From contig MWDJ01000004.1 in assembly GCA_002070505.1 (NCBI GenBank), forward strand, positions 132,695-196,694: a stretch of DNA of 64,000 nt, read 5' to 3'. Source of the stretch: Bacteroidetes bacterium ADurb.Bin145 (GTDB taxonomy: Bacteria; Bacteroidota; Bacteroidia; Bacteroidales; VadinHA17). Position numbers and translations under genes: made by a program. Position 1 is the first letter of the stretch; the number at the start of each line of letters is the position of its first letter. Shown piece by piece: positions 18,479 through 27,287 of the stretch. The notes below the pieces were generated by a model, which searched no databases, was not told the origin of the DNA, and worked only from the letters and a program-made list of their open reading frames with translations.

Positions 18479-19252
18479 ATGCAAACATTAAATGATCTGA
18501 GGCTTGCAGTTCTTATAGATGCTGACAATGTGCCATATTCAAATATTAGGGGATTACTTGAAGAGATAGCCAAATACGGGACCCCGACATTTAAGAGGAT
18601 CTACGGTGACTGGACAAAGCCGACCGTTTCAGGGTGGAAGCCTGTTCTTCTTGAAAATGCAATTACTCCTGTTCAGCAGTACAGTTACACCCAGGGGAAA
18701 AATGCCACTGACTCAGCAATGATAATTGATGCTATGGATATCCTTTACTCCGGAAAAGTCGATGGTTTCTGCATTGTATCAAGTGACAGCGATTTCACAA
18801 GGCTTGCAACCCGCCTCAGAGAAGCGGGAATGAAGGTGATTGGAATCGGAGAGCGTAAAACGCCGTCACCATTTATTGTGGCATGCGATAAATTCATTTA
18901 CATTGAAATCATCAATGCTCCGGCCTCAATACAGGAACCGGTAATGATAAAGAAAAAGTCTAAAAAACCGGACCTTTCAAGAAAAAAGAACGAGGAGACA
19001 GAACAGCAGGTCCAGATAAGGAAAGCAAAAAGGCTTATTGCATCTTCCATTTCTGATCTCGCTGATGAGAATGGATGGGCTTACCTTGGAGATGTAGGAA
19101 ACCTGATACTGAAGAAACAACCTGATTTTGATCCCAGAAACTTTGGTTATGCCAAGCTGACACCTCTTATCAGATCGTTCGATTTTGAGATCGACGAGAG
19201 GGATTCCGGGCAGAACAATATCAAACATATATACATCCGGAACCGGAAATAA
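18479..19252 (+). CDS. NYN-domain protein with C-terminal LOTUS/OST-HTH domain
   Basis: The 257-residue protein has a PIN-like NYN nuclease domain in its first 150 residues. The acidic set is visible as VLIDADN (D14, D16, N17), the DSAMIIDAMD segment and SSDSDF, which would bind catalytic metal. After a Lys-rich linker (about 155-185) comes a winged-helix OST-HTH/LOTUS domain (about 187-255) ending HIYIRNRK, a fold that binds RNA. Architecture and length fit the bacterial MARF1/LabA-like family of predicted RNases. Its neighbours on the same strand are an RRM protein and a cold-shock protein, suggesting a local RNA-metabolism group. Confidence 0.83.
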   Translation: MQTLNDLRLAVLIDADNVPYSNIRGLLEEIAKYGTPTFKRIYGDWTKPTVSGWKPVLLENAITPVQQYSYTQGKNATDSAMIIDAMDILYSGKVDGFCIVSSDSDFTRLATRLREAGMKVIGIGERKTPSPFIVACDKFIYIEIINAPASIQEPVMIKKKSKKPDLSRKKNEETEQQVQIRKAKRLIASSISDLADENGWAYLGDVGNLILKKQPDFDPRNFGYAKLTPLIRSFDFEIDERDSGQNNIKHIYIRNRK

Positions 19253-19398
19253 CAGTTTTTTTCAGTAAACTGACAAAAAATTACCAGCATGATATCAAAA
19301 AGGTCATAAAATCTAACTTATTATACCTTAATATTTTTTGTTTAGAAAAAAAAAACTGACCTTTGAAACCATAAACTTTATACACTAATTTTTGAATT

Positions 19399-19716
19399 AT
19401 GAACATTTATGTCGGAAGTCTTAATTTTAAAATGAAAGAAGAAGAATTAAGAGAATTATTTGAAGAGTATGGAGAAGTGACATCTGCAAAGATCATTTTT
19501 GATAAGTACTCTAGTAAAAGTAAAGGATTTGGCTTCGTTGAGATGCCGAATGATGCTGAGGCTAAGAAAGCTATTGAAGAACTTAACGGAAGTGAGGTAC
19601 AAGGAAGAAATATCATTGTAAATCAATCGATTGAAAGATCTGAGAGGAGAGGTAATTTCAGAGGCGGTGATAATGACCGGCGCGGAGGAGGTTCGAGAAG
19701 GGACAATGACAGGTAG
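19399..19716 (+). CDS. RRM-domain RNA-binding protein
   Basis: The 105-residue protein is a single RNA recognition motif. RNP2 is visible as IYVGSL near the N-terminus and RNP1 as KGFGFVEM at about residues 43-50. The C-terminal 25 residues are an Arg/Gly/Asp tail (RGGDNDRRGGGSRRDNDR) like those of cyanobacterial and Bacteroidota Rbp proteins, often cold-inducible. A cold-shock protein gene starts 20 bases after its stop, so the two are probably cotranscribed and may act together as RNA chaperones. Confidence 0.92.
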   Translation: MNIYVGSLNFKMKEEELRELFEEYGEVTSAKIIFDKYSSKSKGFGFVEMPNDAEAKKAIEELNGSEVQGRNIIVNQSIERSERRGNFRGGDNDRRGGGSRRDNDR

Positions 19717-19736
19717 GTAACACAAATTCTAAAACT

Positions 19737-19934
19737 ATGAAAGGGACTGTTAAATGGTATGACAGGGTCAAGGGATACGGATTCCTGCAGACAGAAGATA
19801 ACAAAGATATTTTTGTTCACCGTTCAGGTTTAGAGGTATCCCACACCAACCTTGAGGCAGGCCAGGCTGTTGAATTTGAAATTGAACAGAGAGAAAAAGG
19901 ACCTGTTGCCATAAAGGTAAAAAAGATCGAATAA
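19737..19934 (+). CDS. Cold-shock domain protein
   Basis: A 65-residue single cold-shock domain. RNP1 is seen as KGYGFLQ and RNP2 as DIFVHRSG, on the OB-fold opening GTVKWYDRVKG. Such proteins bind single-stranded RNA and DNA and melt structures. It follows the RRM gene closely and is itself followed by a strong hairpin plus T-run, which marks the end of this transcript. Length and motifs are standard, although RNP1 has Leu-Gln where many CspA proteins have Ile/Ile-Thr. Confidence 0.93.
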   Translation: MKGTVKWYDRVKGYGFLQTEDNKDIFVHRSGLEVSHTNLEAGQAVEFEIEQREKGPVAIKVKKIE

Positions 19935-19955
19935 TCTTACCTAAAGGTATATCTG

Positions 19956-19988
19956 AGAGGGAGTCTTCAAAAGTCTCCCTCTTTTTTA
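19956..19988 (+). terminator. Rho-independent terminator after the cold-shock gene
   Basis: The arms AGAGGGAG (19956-19963) and CTCCCTCT (19975-19982) pair perfectly over eight bases around an 11-base loop. A run of six T follows. It lies 21 bases after the cold-shock stop codon. Confidence 0.85.
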
Positions 19989-20012
19989 ATATCTACCCCT
20001 AAATCCCGGTCA

Positions 20013-20729
20013 TCAGAATCTGCCGAAGATTGAATATTTAGCGGTATTGCAAAAAATTGACGAATACAGGAACAGGGCAGGATTATTGGTTTCCAGCTTT
20101 CGTTCCAGATGAAGCACAGGCTGCCCTTCATTAAGCTTAAGATAACTGCTTATCTTTCCGGTAGCCGGAATTGCTTTTATCCTTTGTTCCCCTCCCATTA
20201 CCTCGATGTGATAGCTGGCCCTCAGTATCTGGAACAACGATCTGTTTTCAAACTGCCGCGAAGTTATCCTGGGCAGATTGATGTTGGCTATATAACTGAT
20301 ATCATAGAAAATAGGCACATCATCAAGAAGCCTCAGTCTCTCCATATATATACATCCTGATTCTCTCTCAATATCCGTCAGGGGAAACATGAAATCTTCC
20401 TGCCACGGGATTAGCACAGGCCTGACAATAATCCTTGTCTTAAGGTTGCGGTTCCCTACTGCCGAAGTGGTGCCTGCCACCGAAAGAATACCAATGTCCT
20501 TCGGAAGACTGTGTACTATACTTCCTTTACCCTGATGCTTCCTTATGTATCCATCATTTGCAAGAGTGCTCAGCGACTGCCTCACCGTGGGACGGGTCAT
20601 CCCGTATAACTGACAAAGTTCATTTTCGGAAGGCAGAAGATCCCCTTCCTTATAGATACCTTCAGTTATATGCCTGCGGAGTATCTCATATAACTTCTTA
20701 TGTTGCGGTATACTTTTCGGCGAAACCAT
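20013..20729 (-). CDS. GntR-family transcriptional regulator (HutC/UTRA type)
   Basis: The 238-residue protein has an N-terminal GntR winged helix (about 8-75; EGDLLPSENELCQLYGMTRP followed by TVRQSLS, the recognition helix). A UTRA effector domain follows (about 95-235; ESGCIYMERLRLLDDVPIFYD). UTRA domains sense sugars, amino acids or their phosphates. It faces away from the E2/E1 catabolic genes across a 202-base gap. That gap holds a perfect 6+4+6 inverted repeat with the GT-N4-AC form that HutC-type regulators bind. It is therefore the probable local repressor of the island and of itself. Confidence 0.88.
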   Translation of the reverse strand: MVSPKSIPQHKKLYEILRRHITEGIYKEGDLLPSENELCQLYGMTRPTVRQSLSTLANDGYIRKHQGKGSIVHSLPKDIGILSVAGTTSAVGNRNLKTRIIVRPVLIPWQEDFMFPLTDIERESGCIYMERLRLLDDVPIFYDISYIANINLPRITSRQFENRSLFQILRASYHIEVMGGEQRIKAIPATGKISSYLKLNEGQPVLHLERKLETNNPALFLYSSIFCNTAKYSIFGRF

Positions 20730-20762
20730 TGAACCGATTTTTTTGTAAATATATCTATTTTT

Positions 20763-20778
20763 ACTTGTAAATACAAGT
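20763..20778. promoter_or_regulatory. Inverted-repeat operator, probable GntR binding site
   Basis: ACTTGT, four spacer bases, ACAAGT: a perfect inverted repeat 34 bases upstream of the regulator start. The core GT-AAAT-AC fits the HutC-subfamily GT-N-TA-N-AC pattern except for the centre (AA instead of TA). A half-site-like TTGTAAATATA lies nearer the regulator. Probably used for autoregulation and control of the divergent operon. Confidence 0.6.
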
Positions 20779-20834
20779 TATTTTAATTATTTTTGTATCT
20801 ATTGATTTATAATATTTTAATTTCATTCTTTTAA

Positions 20835-20842
20835 TACCTTTG
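20835..20842 (+). promoter_or_regulatory. Possible -7 box of the E2/E1 operon (TACCTTTG)
   Basis: TACCTTTG matches the Bacteroidota -7 consensus TAnnTTTG, 90 bases before the E2 start and 57 bases beyond the operator. I see no TTTG at the expected -33 distance. The leader that follows holds a small degenerate repeat of GGAACATGGAA type. Confidence 0.4.
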
Positions 20843-20931
20843 TTAAACTTATTATAACATGTTGAAGCAACATTGAACATGGAACATGGAATAAGGAACG
20901 AGAAACAAGTAACCTATAACTAAAAACCTAA

Positions 20932-22173
20932 ATGGTCATCCCAGTAATAATGCCAAAACAGGGGCAGTCTGTTGAGACTTGCATAATTACCCGGTGGTTT
21001 AAAAATTCCGGCGACAGAGTATCAAAAGGTGATATTCTTTTTTCGTATGAGACCGATAAAGCGGCTTTCGATCTTGAATCACCTGGCGACGGGATTCTGC
21101 TTGATATATTCTTCGGCGAAGGAGATGAAGTGCCTGTACTGGAGAACGTCGCTGCCATCGGTGATAATGGTGAACAAACCGGGCATTTGCGACCCGGGGG
21201 CTTAAAATCGGAGGCCGGTGACAGATATGCTCAGATGCAGAGCAGTGAAAAAATACCTGATGATACCATTTACGGGAATAAGCCTTCCGGAAATATCCCG
21301 GCTGCCGGTTTCGCGATAAAGATATCCCCTAGGGCAAAACGTCTTGCCGAAGATAAAAAAGTGGACTTTTCCGAAATAAAAGGATCCGGGCCGGGAGGCA
21401 GAATAATTGTCAGCGACATCGAACAGGCACTCTCCCACAGGGAATCTTATGATCATCATAAAGCCCCCTCAGAAGATGACTTCTATGATAAACCCCTGGG
21501 AAATATCAGAAGGATCATTTCAAAAACCATGCACTCATCTCTTCAATCCTCTGCTCAGCTGACACATCATATGAGCGCGGACGTCAGAAAACTGCTTGAA
21601 GCCAGACGAAAAATAAAAGAAAACATTGCAGCAGGATCTGCAGAGCAGGACATAACCCTTAATGATATGGTATGCCTCTGCGTTATAAGGGCAATAGCAA
21701 ATTTCCCGGAAATGAACAGTCATCTTCTGGCTGACTCATTGAGGATATTCAACAGGGTGCATCTTGGAATAGCTGTCGATACTCAACGTGGACTGATGGT
21801 CCCGGCAATAAAAAATGCTGACAGGATGACCCTCAGCCAGCTCTCAGCCGGGCTCAGGTCGGCTGCCGATGCCTGCAGGAAAGGCAATATTGATCCTGAA
21901 CTCATACAAAGCACATCGGCTTCATTTACAATTTCAAACCTTGGTAACTACGGCGTTGAAATGTTCACTCCGGTCATCAACCTGCCACAGGTAGCAATAC
22001 TCGGAGTTTGTGCAATAATAAACAGGCCTGTAGATCTGGGGAACAGCACTTTCGGATTTGTCCCTTACATAGGCCTCTCACTTACCTATGATCACCGTGC
22101 TATAGACGGCGGGCCTGCCACATTATTTCTCAGGGAGATCAAAAAGCAAATAGAGAACTTTAATTATAAATGA
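20932..22173 (+). CDS. 2-oxoacid dehydrogenase E2 (dihydrolipoyl acyltransferase)
   Basis: The core subunit passes the acyl group from E1 to CoA. A lipoyl domain (1-80) has its lipoyl-lysine at K43 in ETDKAAFD. A linker leads to the peripheral subunit-binding domain (about 132-170; SPRAKRLAEDKKVDFSEIKG), which docks E1 or E3. The catalytic acyltransferase domain (about 190-413) ends with the active-site HRAIDGG (His388, Asp392). The 413-residue length with one lipoyl domain is normal. The E1 gene follows 103 bases downstream after a repeat-rich spacer. No E3 gene is nearby, so E3 must be shared with the central complexes. Acyl specificity cannot be read. Confidence 0.9.
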   Translation: MVIPVIMPKQGQSVETCIITRWFKNSGDRVSKGDILFSYETDKAAFDLESPGDGILLDIFFGEGDEVPVLENVAAIGDNGEQTGHLRPGGLKSEAGDRYAQMQSSEKIPDDTIYGNKPSGNIPAAGFAIKISPRAKRLAEDKKVDFSEIKGSGPGGRIIVSDIEQALSHRESYDHHKAPSEDDFYDKPLGNIRRIISKTMHSSLQSSAQLTHHMSADVRKLLEARRKIKENIAAGSAEQDITLNDMVCLCVIRAIANFPEMNSHLLADSLRIFNRVHLGIAVDTQRGLMVPAIKNADRMTLSQLSAGLRSAADACRKGNIDPELIQSTSASFTISNLGNYGVEMFTPVINLPQVAILGVCAIINRPVDLGNSTFGFVPYIGLSLTYDHRAIDGGPATLFLREIKKQIENFNYK

Positions 22174-22189
22174 ATATATCACCTGCCTT

Positions 22190-22270
22190 CTTACGCCTTA
22201 ATGCCGTAACACCCTAACGCCGTAACGCCGTAACACCTTAACGCCTTAACACCTTAACGCCTTAATCCCG
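22190..22270 (+). repeat. Degenerate short tandem repeat (taacgcc/taacacc units)
   Basis: Between the E2 and E1 genes lie about ten head-to-tail copies of an 8-base unit, variants of CTTAACGC, CTTAACAC and CGTAACGC. The same motif in reverse orientation (GGCGTTACGGCGTTACGGCG) occurs at 33928-33951, so it is dispersed. The units are too short and have no unique spacers, which excludes a CRISPR. Confidence 0.85.
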
Positions 22271-22276
22271 CTTACC

Positions 22277-24745
22277 ATGCCAAAGAGCCAGAACATAAAC
22301 CCAAAAATAGTCAGGAAACCACAGTTCATAGAATTCGGGAAAATACCGGTGAACCAATATAACAAAACTATTGAAGAAGAAAAGAAGAACTTCAGCAACG
22401 ATGATCTTCTCAGGATATACAGGGATATGGTTATCATACGGGAATTTGAGACCATGCTCAACCAGATAAAAACCACAAACGAATATAACGGCATTGCCTA
22501 CAACCATCCCGGACCTGCGCACCTGTCAATCGGGCAGGAAGCTTCTGCAGTCGGAATGGCATATAATCTTGGAGTTGACGATTATATCTTCGGTTCGCAC
22601 AGGAGCCACGGTGAGATACTTGCAAAGGGTTTATCAGCCATAAATAAGCTCGATGAGGATATCCTGTATTCCATAATGAGGACCTGGTTCGGCGGAGGTA
22701 CATTGAAAGTTGTCGAAAAAGGTTTCCAGGGGAATATTACAGAACTGGCTATTCATTTTCTCCTGTATGGTGCCCTGGCTGAGATCTTTGCACGTGAAAA
22801 CGGCTTCAACAAAGGGCTGGGCGGATCAATGCACGCATTTTTTACACCATTCGGCATCTATCCCAATAATGCCATCGTCGGAGGCTCAGGCGACATTTCT
22901 GTAGGGGCTGCCCTTTTCAAAAAGATAAACAGGAAACCTGGTATTGTAGTCTGTAACATAGGTGATGCTTCCACAGGTTGCGGACCGGTATGGGAAGGTA
23001 TTTGCTTTGCCACAATGGACCAGTACAGGACTCTATGGGATGGTGAATACAAAGGGGGATTACCGCTTATATTCAACATAATGAATAACTTATATGGCAT
23101 GGGCGGACAGACAATGGGCGAGACAATGGGATACGGAATACTTGCCAGGCTGGGTGCAGGAGTAAATCCCGATATGATGCATGCCGAACGTGTTGACGGG
23201 TACAACCCGCTGGCAGTCATCGATGCATTCAACAGAAAAATAAAACTGCTCCAGGAGAAAAAAGGGCCGGTTCTTCTCGATACCCTTACATACAGAATAA
23301 GCGGCCACTCCCCTTCCGATGCCTCCTCCTACCGGTCAAAAGAGGAGATCAATGAATGGCAGAAAGAGGATTCTATCGTAGCCTACGGTAATTCGCTTGT
23401 GAGCTCAGGAATAGCAAAACAGGATCATCTCGATGACATTAAAACCGGAACTGCTGAACTTATGATGCATATACTTAAGCTTACCGTTGATGACAATATC
23501 TCTCCCAGACTGGATCTGATAAAGAACCCTGATGCAATAGGTGAAATGATGTTCTCCAATTGTTCTATAGACAGAATGGAAGAAGGTAAGCCTGAGGTGC
23601 TAATGCCACTGGAAGAAAATCCACGCGTCCGGTCCCTTAAAACCAAAGCAAGGTATTACAGGGATAATGATGGCAAACCTGTCTCAAAGGCAAAACTGTA
23701 TCAGCTTCGGGATGGCATTTTTGAAGCCATCATCGACAGGTTCTACAAGGATCCCACCCTTGCTGCGTGGGGTGAAGAAAACCGCGACTGGGGAGGGGCA
23801 TTCGCTGTTTACAGAGGACTGACTGAAGCTCTTCCCTATCACAGACTTTTCAACTCACCCATCTCGGAAGGAGCTATTGTGGGGACAGCTATTGGTTACG
23901 GAATGTGCGGCGGAAGGGTCATTGCTGAAATAATGTATTGCGATTTTCTTGGGAGATCAGGAGATGAAGTGTTCAACCAACTCCCGAAATGGCAGGCGAT
24001 GAGCGGAAATATAATCAGGATGCCGGTTGTGATCAGAGTCTCTGTCGGCTCGAAATACGGAGCGCAGCATTCACAGGACTGGTCGTCGCTGACTGCGCAT
24101 ATACCCGGACTCAAGGTAGTTTTTCCTGCCACTCCGTACGATGCAAAAGGACTTATGAATTCAGCGCTGCAGGGAACGGATCCTGTAATCTTCTTTGAAA
24201 GCCAGAGGATCTATGATGTTGGTGAAATGTTCCATGAAGGCGGAGTGCCGGAGGAATATTATGAGATCCCGATTGGTGAACCTGATATAAAGAAAAAAGG
24301 CGGAGATATTACTATCCTGTCAATAGGTGCTACGCTATATCAGGTGATAAAAGTGGCCGATACCCTTCAGCAGAAATATGGCATCAGTGCAGAGATAATT
24401 GATGCAAGAACGCTGGTTCCTTTCAATTACACACCTGTACTGGAATCTGTAAAAAAAACAGGTAAAATTGTTCTTGCAAGCGATGCTTCATCAAGAGGTT
24501 CCTTCCTCAAAGAGATGGCGCAAACAATTACAGAACTGGCATTCGATTATCTTGATGCTCCACCTGTAACTGTCGGCTCACGTAACTGGATCACTCCGGC
24601 GTATGAGATGGAGCAGTTCTTTTTCCCGCAGCCCGAATGGATACTTGATGCCATCAACGAGAAAATCATACCCCTTAAGGGACATATAGTTAAAAACGCC
24701 TTTTCAACGGAGAAAATAATTTTATTAAACAGGGAAGGAGTATAA
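22277..24745 (+). CDS. 2-oxoacid dehydrogenase E1, fused alpha and beta subunits
   Basis: An 822-residue thiamine-diphosphate enzyme that decarboxylates a 2-oxoacid and reductively acylates E2. The E1-alpha part (about 40-430) has [20 protein letters not shown] and the ThDP motif GD (229-230) ... NN (270-271), with about ten extra residues inside the motif. The E1-beta part (about 475-810) begins LRDGIFEAI and shows [33 protein letters not shown] and the transketolase C-domain ([14 protein letters not shown]). Fused E1 proteins occur in Bacteroidota; this one is somewhat long. Its place in a sugar island under a GntR regulator suggests a dedicated substrate rather than the central pyruvate or branched-chain acid. 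Confidence 0.88.
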   Translation: MPKSQNINPKIVRKPQFIEFGKIPVNQYNKTIEEEKKNFSNDDLLRIYRDMVIIREFETMLNQIKTTNEYNGIAYNHPGPAHLSIGQEASAVGMAYNLGVDDYIFGSHRSHGEILAKGLSAINKLDEDILYSIMRTWFGGGTLKVVEKGFQGNITELAIHFLLYGALAEIFARENGFNKGLGGSMHAFFTPFGIYPNNAIVGGSGDISVGAALFKKINRKPGIVVCNIGDASTGCGPVWEGICFATMDQYRTLWDGEYKGGLPLIFNIMNNLYGMGGQTMGETMGYGILARLGAGVNPDMMHAERVDGYNPLAVIDAFNRKIKLLQEKKGPVLLDTLTYRISGHSPSDASSYRSKEEINEWQKEDSIVAYGNSLVSSGIAKQDHLDDIKTGTAELMMHILKLTVDDNISPRLDLIKNPDAIGEMMFSNCSIDRMEEGKPEVLMPLEENPRVRSLKTKARYYRDNDGKPVSKAKLYQLRDGIFEAIIDRFYKDPTLAAWGEENRDWGGAFAVYRGLTEALPYHRLFNSPISEGAIVGTAIGYGMCGGRVIAEIMYCDFLGRSGDEVFNQLPKWQAMSGNIIRMPVVIRVSVGSKYGAQHSQDWSSLTAHIPGLKVVFPATPYDAKGLMNSALQGTDPVIFFESQRIYDVGEMFHEGGVPEEYYEIPIGEPDIKKKGGDITILSIGATLYQVIKVADTLQQKYGISAEIIDARTLVPFNYTPVLESVKKTGKIVLASDASSRGSFLKEMAQTITELAFDYLDAPPVTVGSRNWITPAYEMEQFFFPQPEWILDAINEKIIPLKGHIVKNAFSTEKIILLNREGV

Positions 24746-24800
24746 TCAACATAATTTAACTTATAAAATCTATATTTTTACTGCATTAAAATACATCAAA

Positions 24801-25583
24801 GTGGAACAGATAATCAGCAGCATCAAATCGAAATCCGGTTTCATAATAGATATGGACGGAGTCATCTATCATGGCAATAAACTATTAAGGGGTGTAACCG
24901 ATTTCCTTCACTGGATGGAAAGAGAAGGAAAACGATTTCTCTTTCTTACAAATTCAAGTGAAAGGACCCCGAAAGAACTCCATGAAAAGCTGAAGAGGCT
25001 TGGGATAAATGTTAGTGATGATCATTTTTATACAAGTGCGCTTGCCACTGCAGCATTTCTGTCCAGCCAGAAGCCTAACGGAAGCGCTTTTGTAATAGGT
25101 GATGCCGGACTTATAAATGCATTATACAGCGTGGGCTACTCAACGAACAGCGTCAATCCCGATTATGTTGTTGTAGGAGAAACCCACGGGTACAATTTCG
25201 AAAAGATCGAAATTGCAGTCAACCTGGTATTGAATGGAGCCCGCCTGATAGGAACCAACTCCGATATCAGCGGTCCGGTTGAAAACGGAATAACCCCTTC
25301 AACAAAGGCGCTTATTGCACCGATAGAAATAGCCACCGGCAGGAAAGCTTATTTTGTTGGTAAACCGAATCCCCTGATGATGCGAATAGCTTTGAAAAGG
25401 CTCGGCGTAAAAAGAGAGGAAGCAATTGTAATAGGCGACCGAATGGATACTGATGTCAGGTGCGGACTTGAATCCGAAATAGATACTCTTCTCGTACTGA
25501 GCGGGATAACGGGGCTGAATGATATTGACAAGTTCCCCTATCGTCCGCATTTTGTCCTTAACGGCCTGATTGATCTTGTTTAA
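24801..25583 (+). CDS. HAD-IIA phosphatase (NagD-like)
   Basis: The 260-residue protein starts at GTG. The HAD nucleophile motif is IDMDGVIYHG (Asp, then Asp two on). Motif II is LFLTNSSERTP, the conserved Lys is in YFVGKPNP, and motif III is IGDRMDTDVRCG. The C2b cap between motifs II and III and the length place it with NagD/pyridoxal-phosphatase-like HAD-IIA enzymes, which hydrolyse small phosphate esters such as sugar phosphates or phosphoglycolate. It follows E1 by 55 bases and is followed by the aldolase after 18 bases, within one plus-strand operon. Confidence 0.85.
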   Translation: MEQIISSIKSKSGFIIDMDGVIYHGNKLLRGVTDFLHWMEREGKRFLFLTNSSERTPKELHEKLKRLGINVSDDHFYTSALATAAFLSSQKPNGSAFVIGDAGLINALYSVGYSTNSVNPDYVVVGETHGYNFEKIEIAVNLVLNGARLIGTNSDISGPVENGITPSTKALIAPIEIATGRKAYFVGKPNPLMMRIALKRLGVKREEAIVIGDRMDTDVRCGLESEIDTLLVLSGITGLNDIDKFPYRPHFVLNGLIDLV

Positions 25584-25601
25584 ACAGAAATTCCAGTACA
25601 G

Positions 25602-26231
25602 ATGCAGAAATATAAGAAGGAACGGAAAGAGATAGCACGTTTTATGCGTCGCCTTTACAACCGCGGGCTCACAACAACTTCCGGAGGTAATATAAGTCTG
25701 CGGGTCTCTGACGATACCATACTTATCACGCCTTCCGCGACCGATAAAGGAAGGATGAAATGGAAAGAAGTTGGTATTCTGTCGATAATTGGCGAGAATC
25801 TCACACCGGATCTCAAGCTGTCTATCGAATCGGAAATGCACCTTAATATTTTTAAAAGGAATAACGAGATCCTTTCAATAGTACATGCTCACCCGGTTTT
25901 TGCATCTTCATTTACAGCTATGAATGCTGTTATAAACACATCCCTCACTGCTGAAGCAAGGGTTATCTGTGGTGAGCCTCTGCTGGTCCCGTATGCCGTG
26001 ATGGGTTCACCCGAACTGGCTGAAGCTGTTGCTGACTGCTCGACCAGATCAGATGTGTTGCTCCTGGAAAACCACGGGGTTCTTGCCACGGGAACCAGCC
26101 TCCTGCAGGCTTTCGATAAGCTCGAGGTCCTTGAAAATGCTGCCAGAATGACTCTGATAGTGGAAATGATGGGGAAAAAGAAGGGACTGAGCCTGATGAG
26201 GATACGCGAACTGGAAAGACTCTTCAGATAA
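25602..26231 (+). CDS. Class II aldolase (FucA-like, zinc)
   Basis: A 209-residue member of the class II aldolase/adducin family. TTSGGNISLR is the phosphate-binding loop, ESEMHLNIF carries the catalytic Glu, VHAHPVFA the first two zinc His and LLENHGVLATG the third. Fuculose-1-phosphate aldolases and related enzymes cleave ketose 1-phosphates into dihydroxyacetone phosphate and an aldehyde. Length and motifs are complete. A second, larger aldolase of the same superfamily lies in the same operon as part of a fusion, so the two may use different ketose phosphates. Confidence 0.85.
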   Translation: MQKYKKERKEIARFMRRLYNRGLTTTSGGNISLRVSDDTILITPSATDKGRMKWKEVGILSIIGENLTPDLKLSIESEMHLNIFKRNNEILSIVHAHPVFASSFTAMNAVINTSLTAEARVICGEPLLVPYAVMGSPELAEAVADCSTRSDVLLLENHGVLATGTSLLQAFDKLEVLENAARMTLIVEMMGKKKGLSLMRIRELERLFR

Positions 26232-26284
26232 TGTCTGAAATTGTTACGGATGCGAAACCAAATAATTAATAAATAATTATAAAG

Positions 26285-27283
26285 ATGAATAAAAGGAAAT
26301 TAGGCAATTCAGACCTTGAGATAACAGAAATCGCTTTCGGAGCATGGGCTATAGGAGGATGGCTGTGGGGCGGCACTGACAGGAATGAAGCTGTTAGAGC
26401 CCTTGAAACAGCCATTGATAACGGGATGACAACCATAGATACTGCATCAATCTACGGATTCGGCCTGAGCGAGGAACTGGTCAGAGAAGCTGTCAAAGGG
26501 AAAAGAGCCGGAACCCAGATCCTTACAAAATTCGGGATGGCGTGGAGCGGAAATAAAGGGACCTTTCACTTTACTACCAAAGACAATGACGGTAAAACAA
26601 TAGATATTTACAAATATGCATCAAAAAAGAAAGTGCTTCAGGATTGCGAAGACAGCCTGAAGAGGCTCGGAACTGATTACATCGATCTTTTTCAGATTCA
26701 CTGGCCCGACGCCTCAACTCCTGTATCTGAAACAATGGAAGCTCTTGAGATGCTTATAAGCCAGGGAAAAATAAGAGCCGGCGGAGTTTGCAACTATCCC
26801 CTGGATCTCCTTATCGAAGCCGGAAAGACATTCTCACTGGCTTCGGAACAGGTTCCTTACAGTATGGTAAAAAGAGACATTGAAAAGGATATTGTACCCT
26901 ATTGTATAGAAAATAATATTGGCATCCTTGCATATTCCCCTATGCAGAGAGGATTACTTGCCGGTAAGATAAAACCCGGTCACAAATTCAACGAAGGAGA
27001 CAATCGTCCCGACACTCCATATTATAAGGAGCCGAATATTTCAAATATCCTTCTTTTCCTTGAAAAAATAAGACCAATCGCAGAAGGCCATAAAGCTACC
27101 CTGTCTCAGCTGGTCCTTAACTGGACAATCAATCAGCCCGGTATTACATGTGCACTTGCCGGTGCAAGAAACCCGCAACAGACTCTTGAGAATATCGGAG
27201 CAACACGATTCAGACTGAATGAAGATGAAATGAGTTCAATAAACAAATATATTTCAGAGATCAAAATAGACACTAATATCTGA
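26285..27283 (+). CDS. Aldo/keto reductase
   Basis: A 332-residue NADP(H)-dependent AKR of the TIM-barrel class. The catalytic set can be seen as Asp and Tyr in TIDTASIYGFGLSEE, Lys in ILTKFG and His in FQIHWPD. The N-terminal MNKRKLGNSDLEITEIAFGAW is typical of the AKR11/YghZ-like group. The C-terminal ALAGARNPQQTLEN is the cofactor-binding segment. Probably reduces or oxidises an aldehyde or ketose released by the aldolases of the same operon. The PHP gene starts five bases after its end. Confidence 0.88.
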   Translation: MNKRKLGNSDLEITEIAFGAWAIGGWLWGGTDRNEAVRALETAIDNGMTTIDTASIYGFGLSEELVREAVKGKRAGTQILTKFGMAWSGNKGTFHFTTKDNDGKTIDIYKYASKKKVLQDCEDSLKRLGTDYIDLFQIHWPDASTPVSETMEALEMLISQGKIRAGGVCNYPLDLLIEAGKTFSLASEQVPYSMVKRDIEKDIVPYCIENNIGILAYSPMQRGLLAGKIKPGHKFNEGDNRPDTPYYKEPNISNILLFLEKIRPIAEGHKATLSQLVLNWTINQPGITCALAGARNPQQTLENIGATRFRLNEDEMSSINKYISEIKIDTNI

Positions 27284-27287
27284 GTAA

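Noticed and set aside
22190-22270. CRISPR-like array
   Set aside because: Units are only about eight bases, contiguous, and without unique spacers; no cas gene is nearby.
25299-25841. 180-codon frame across the phosphatase and aldolase genes
   Set aside because: It runs antisense over the junction of two well-supported genes and has no family features.
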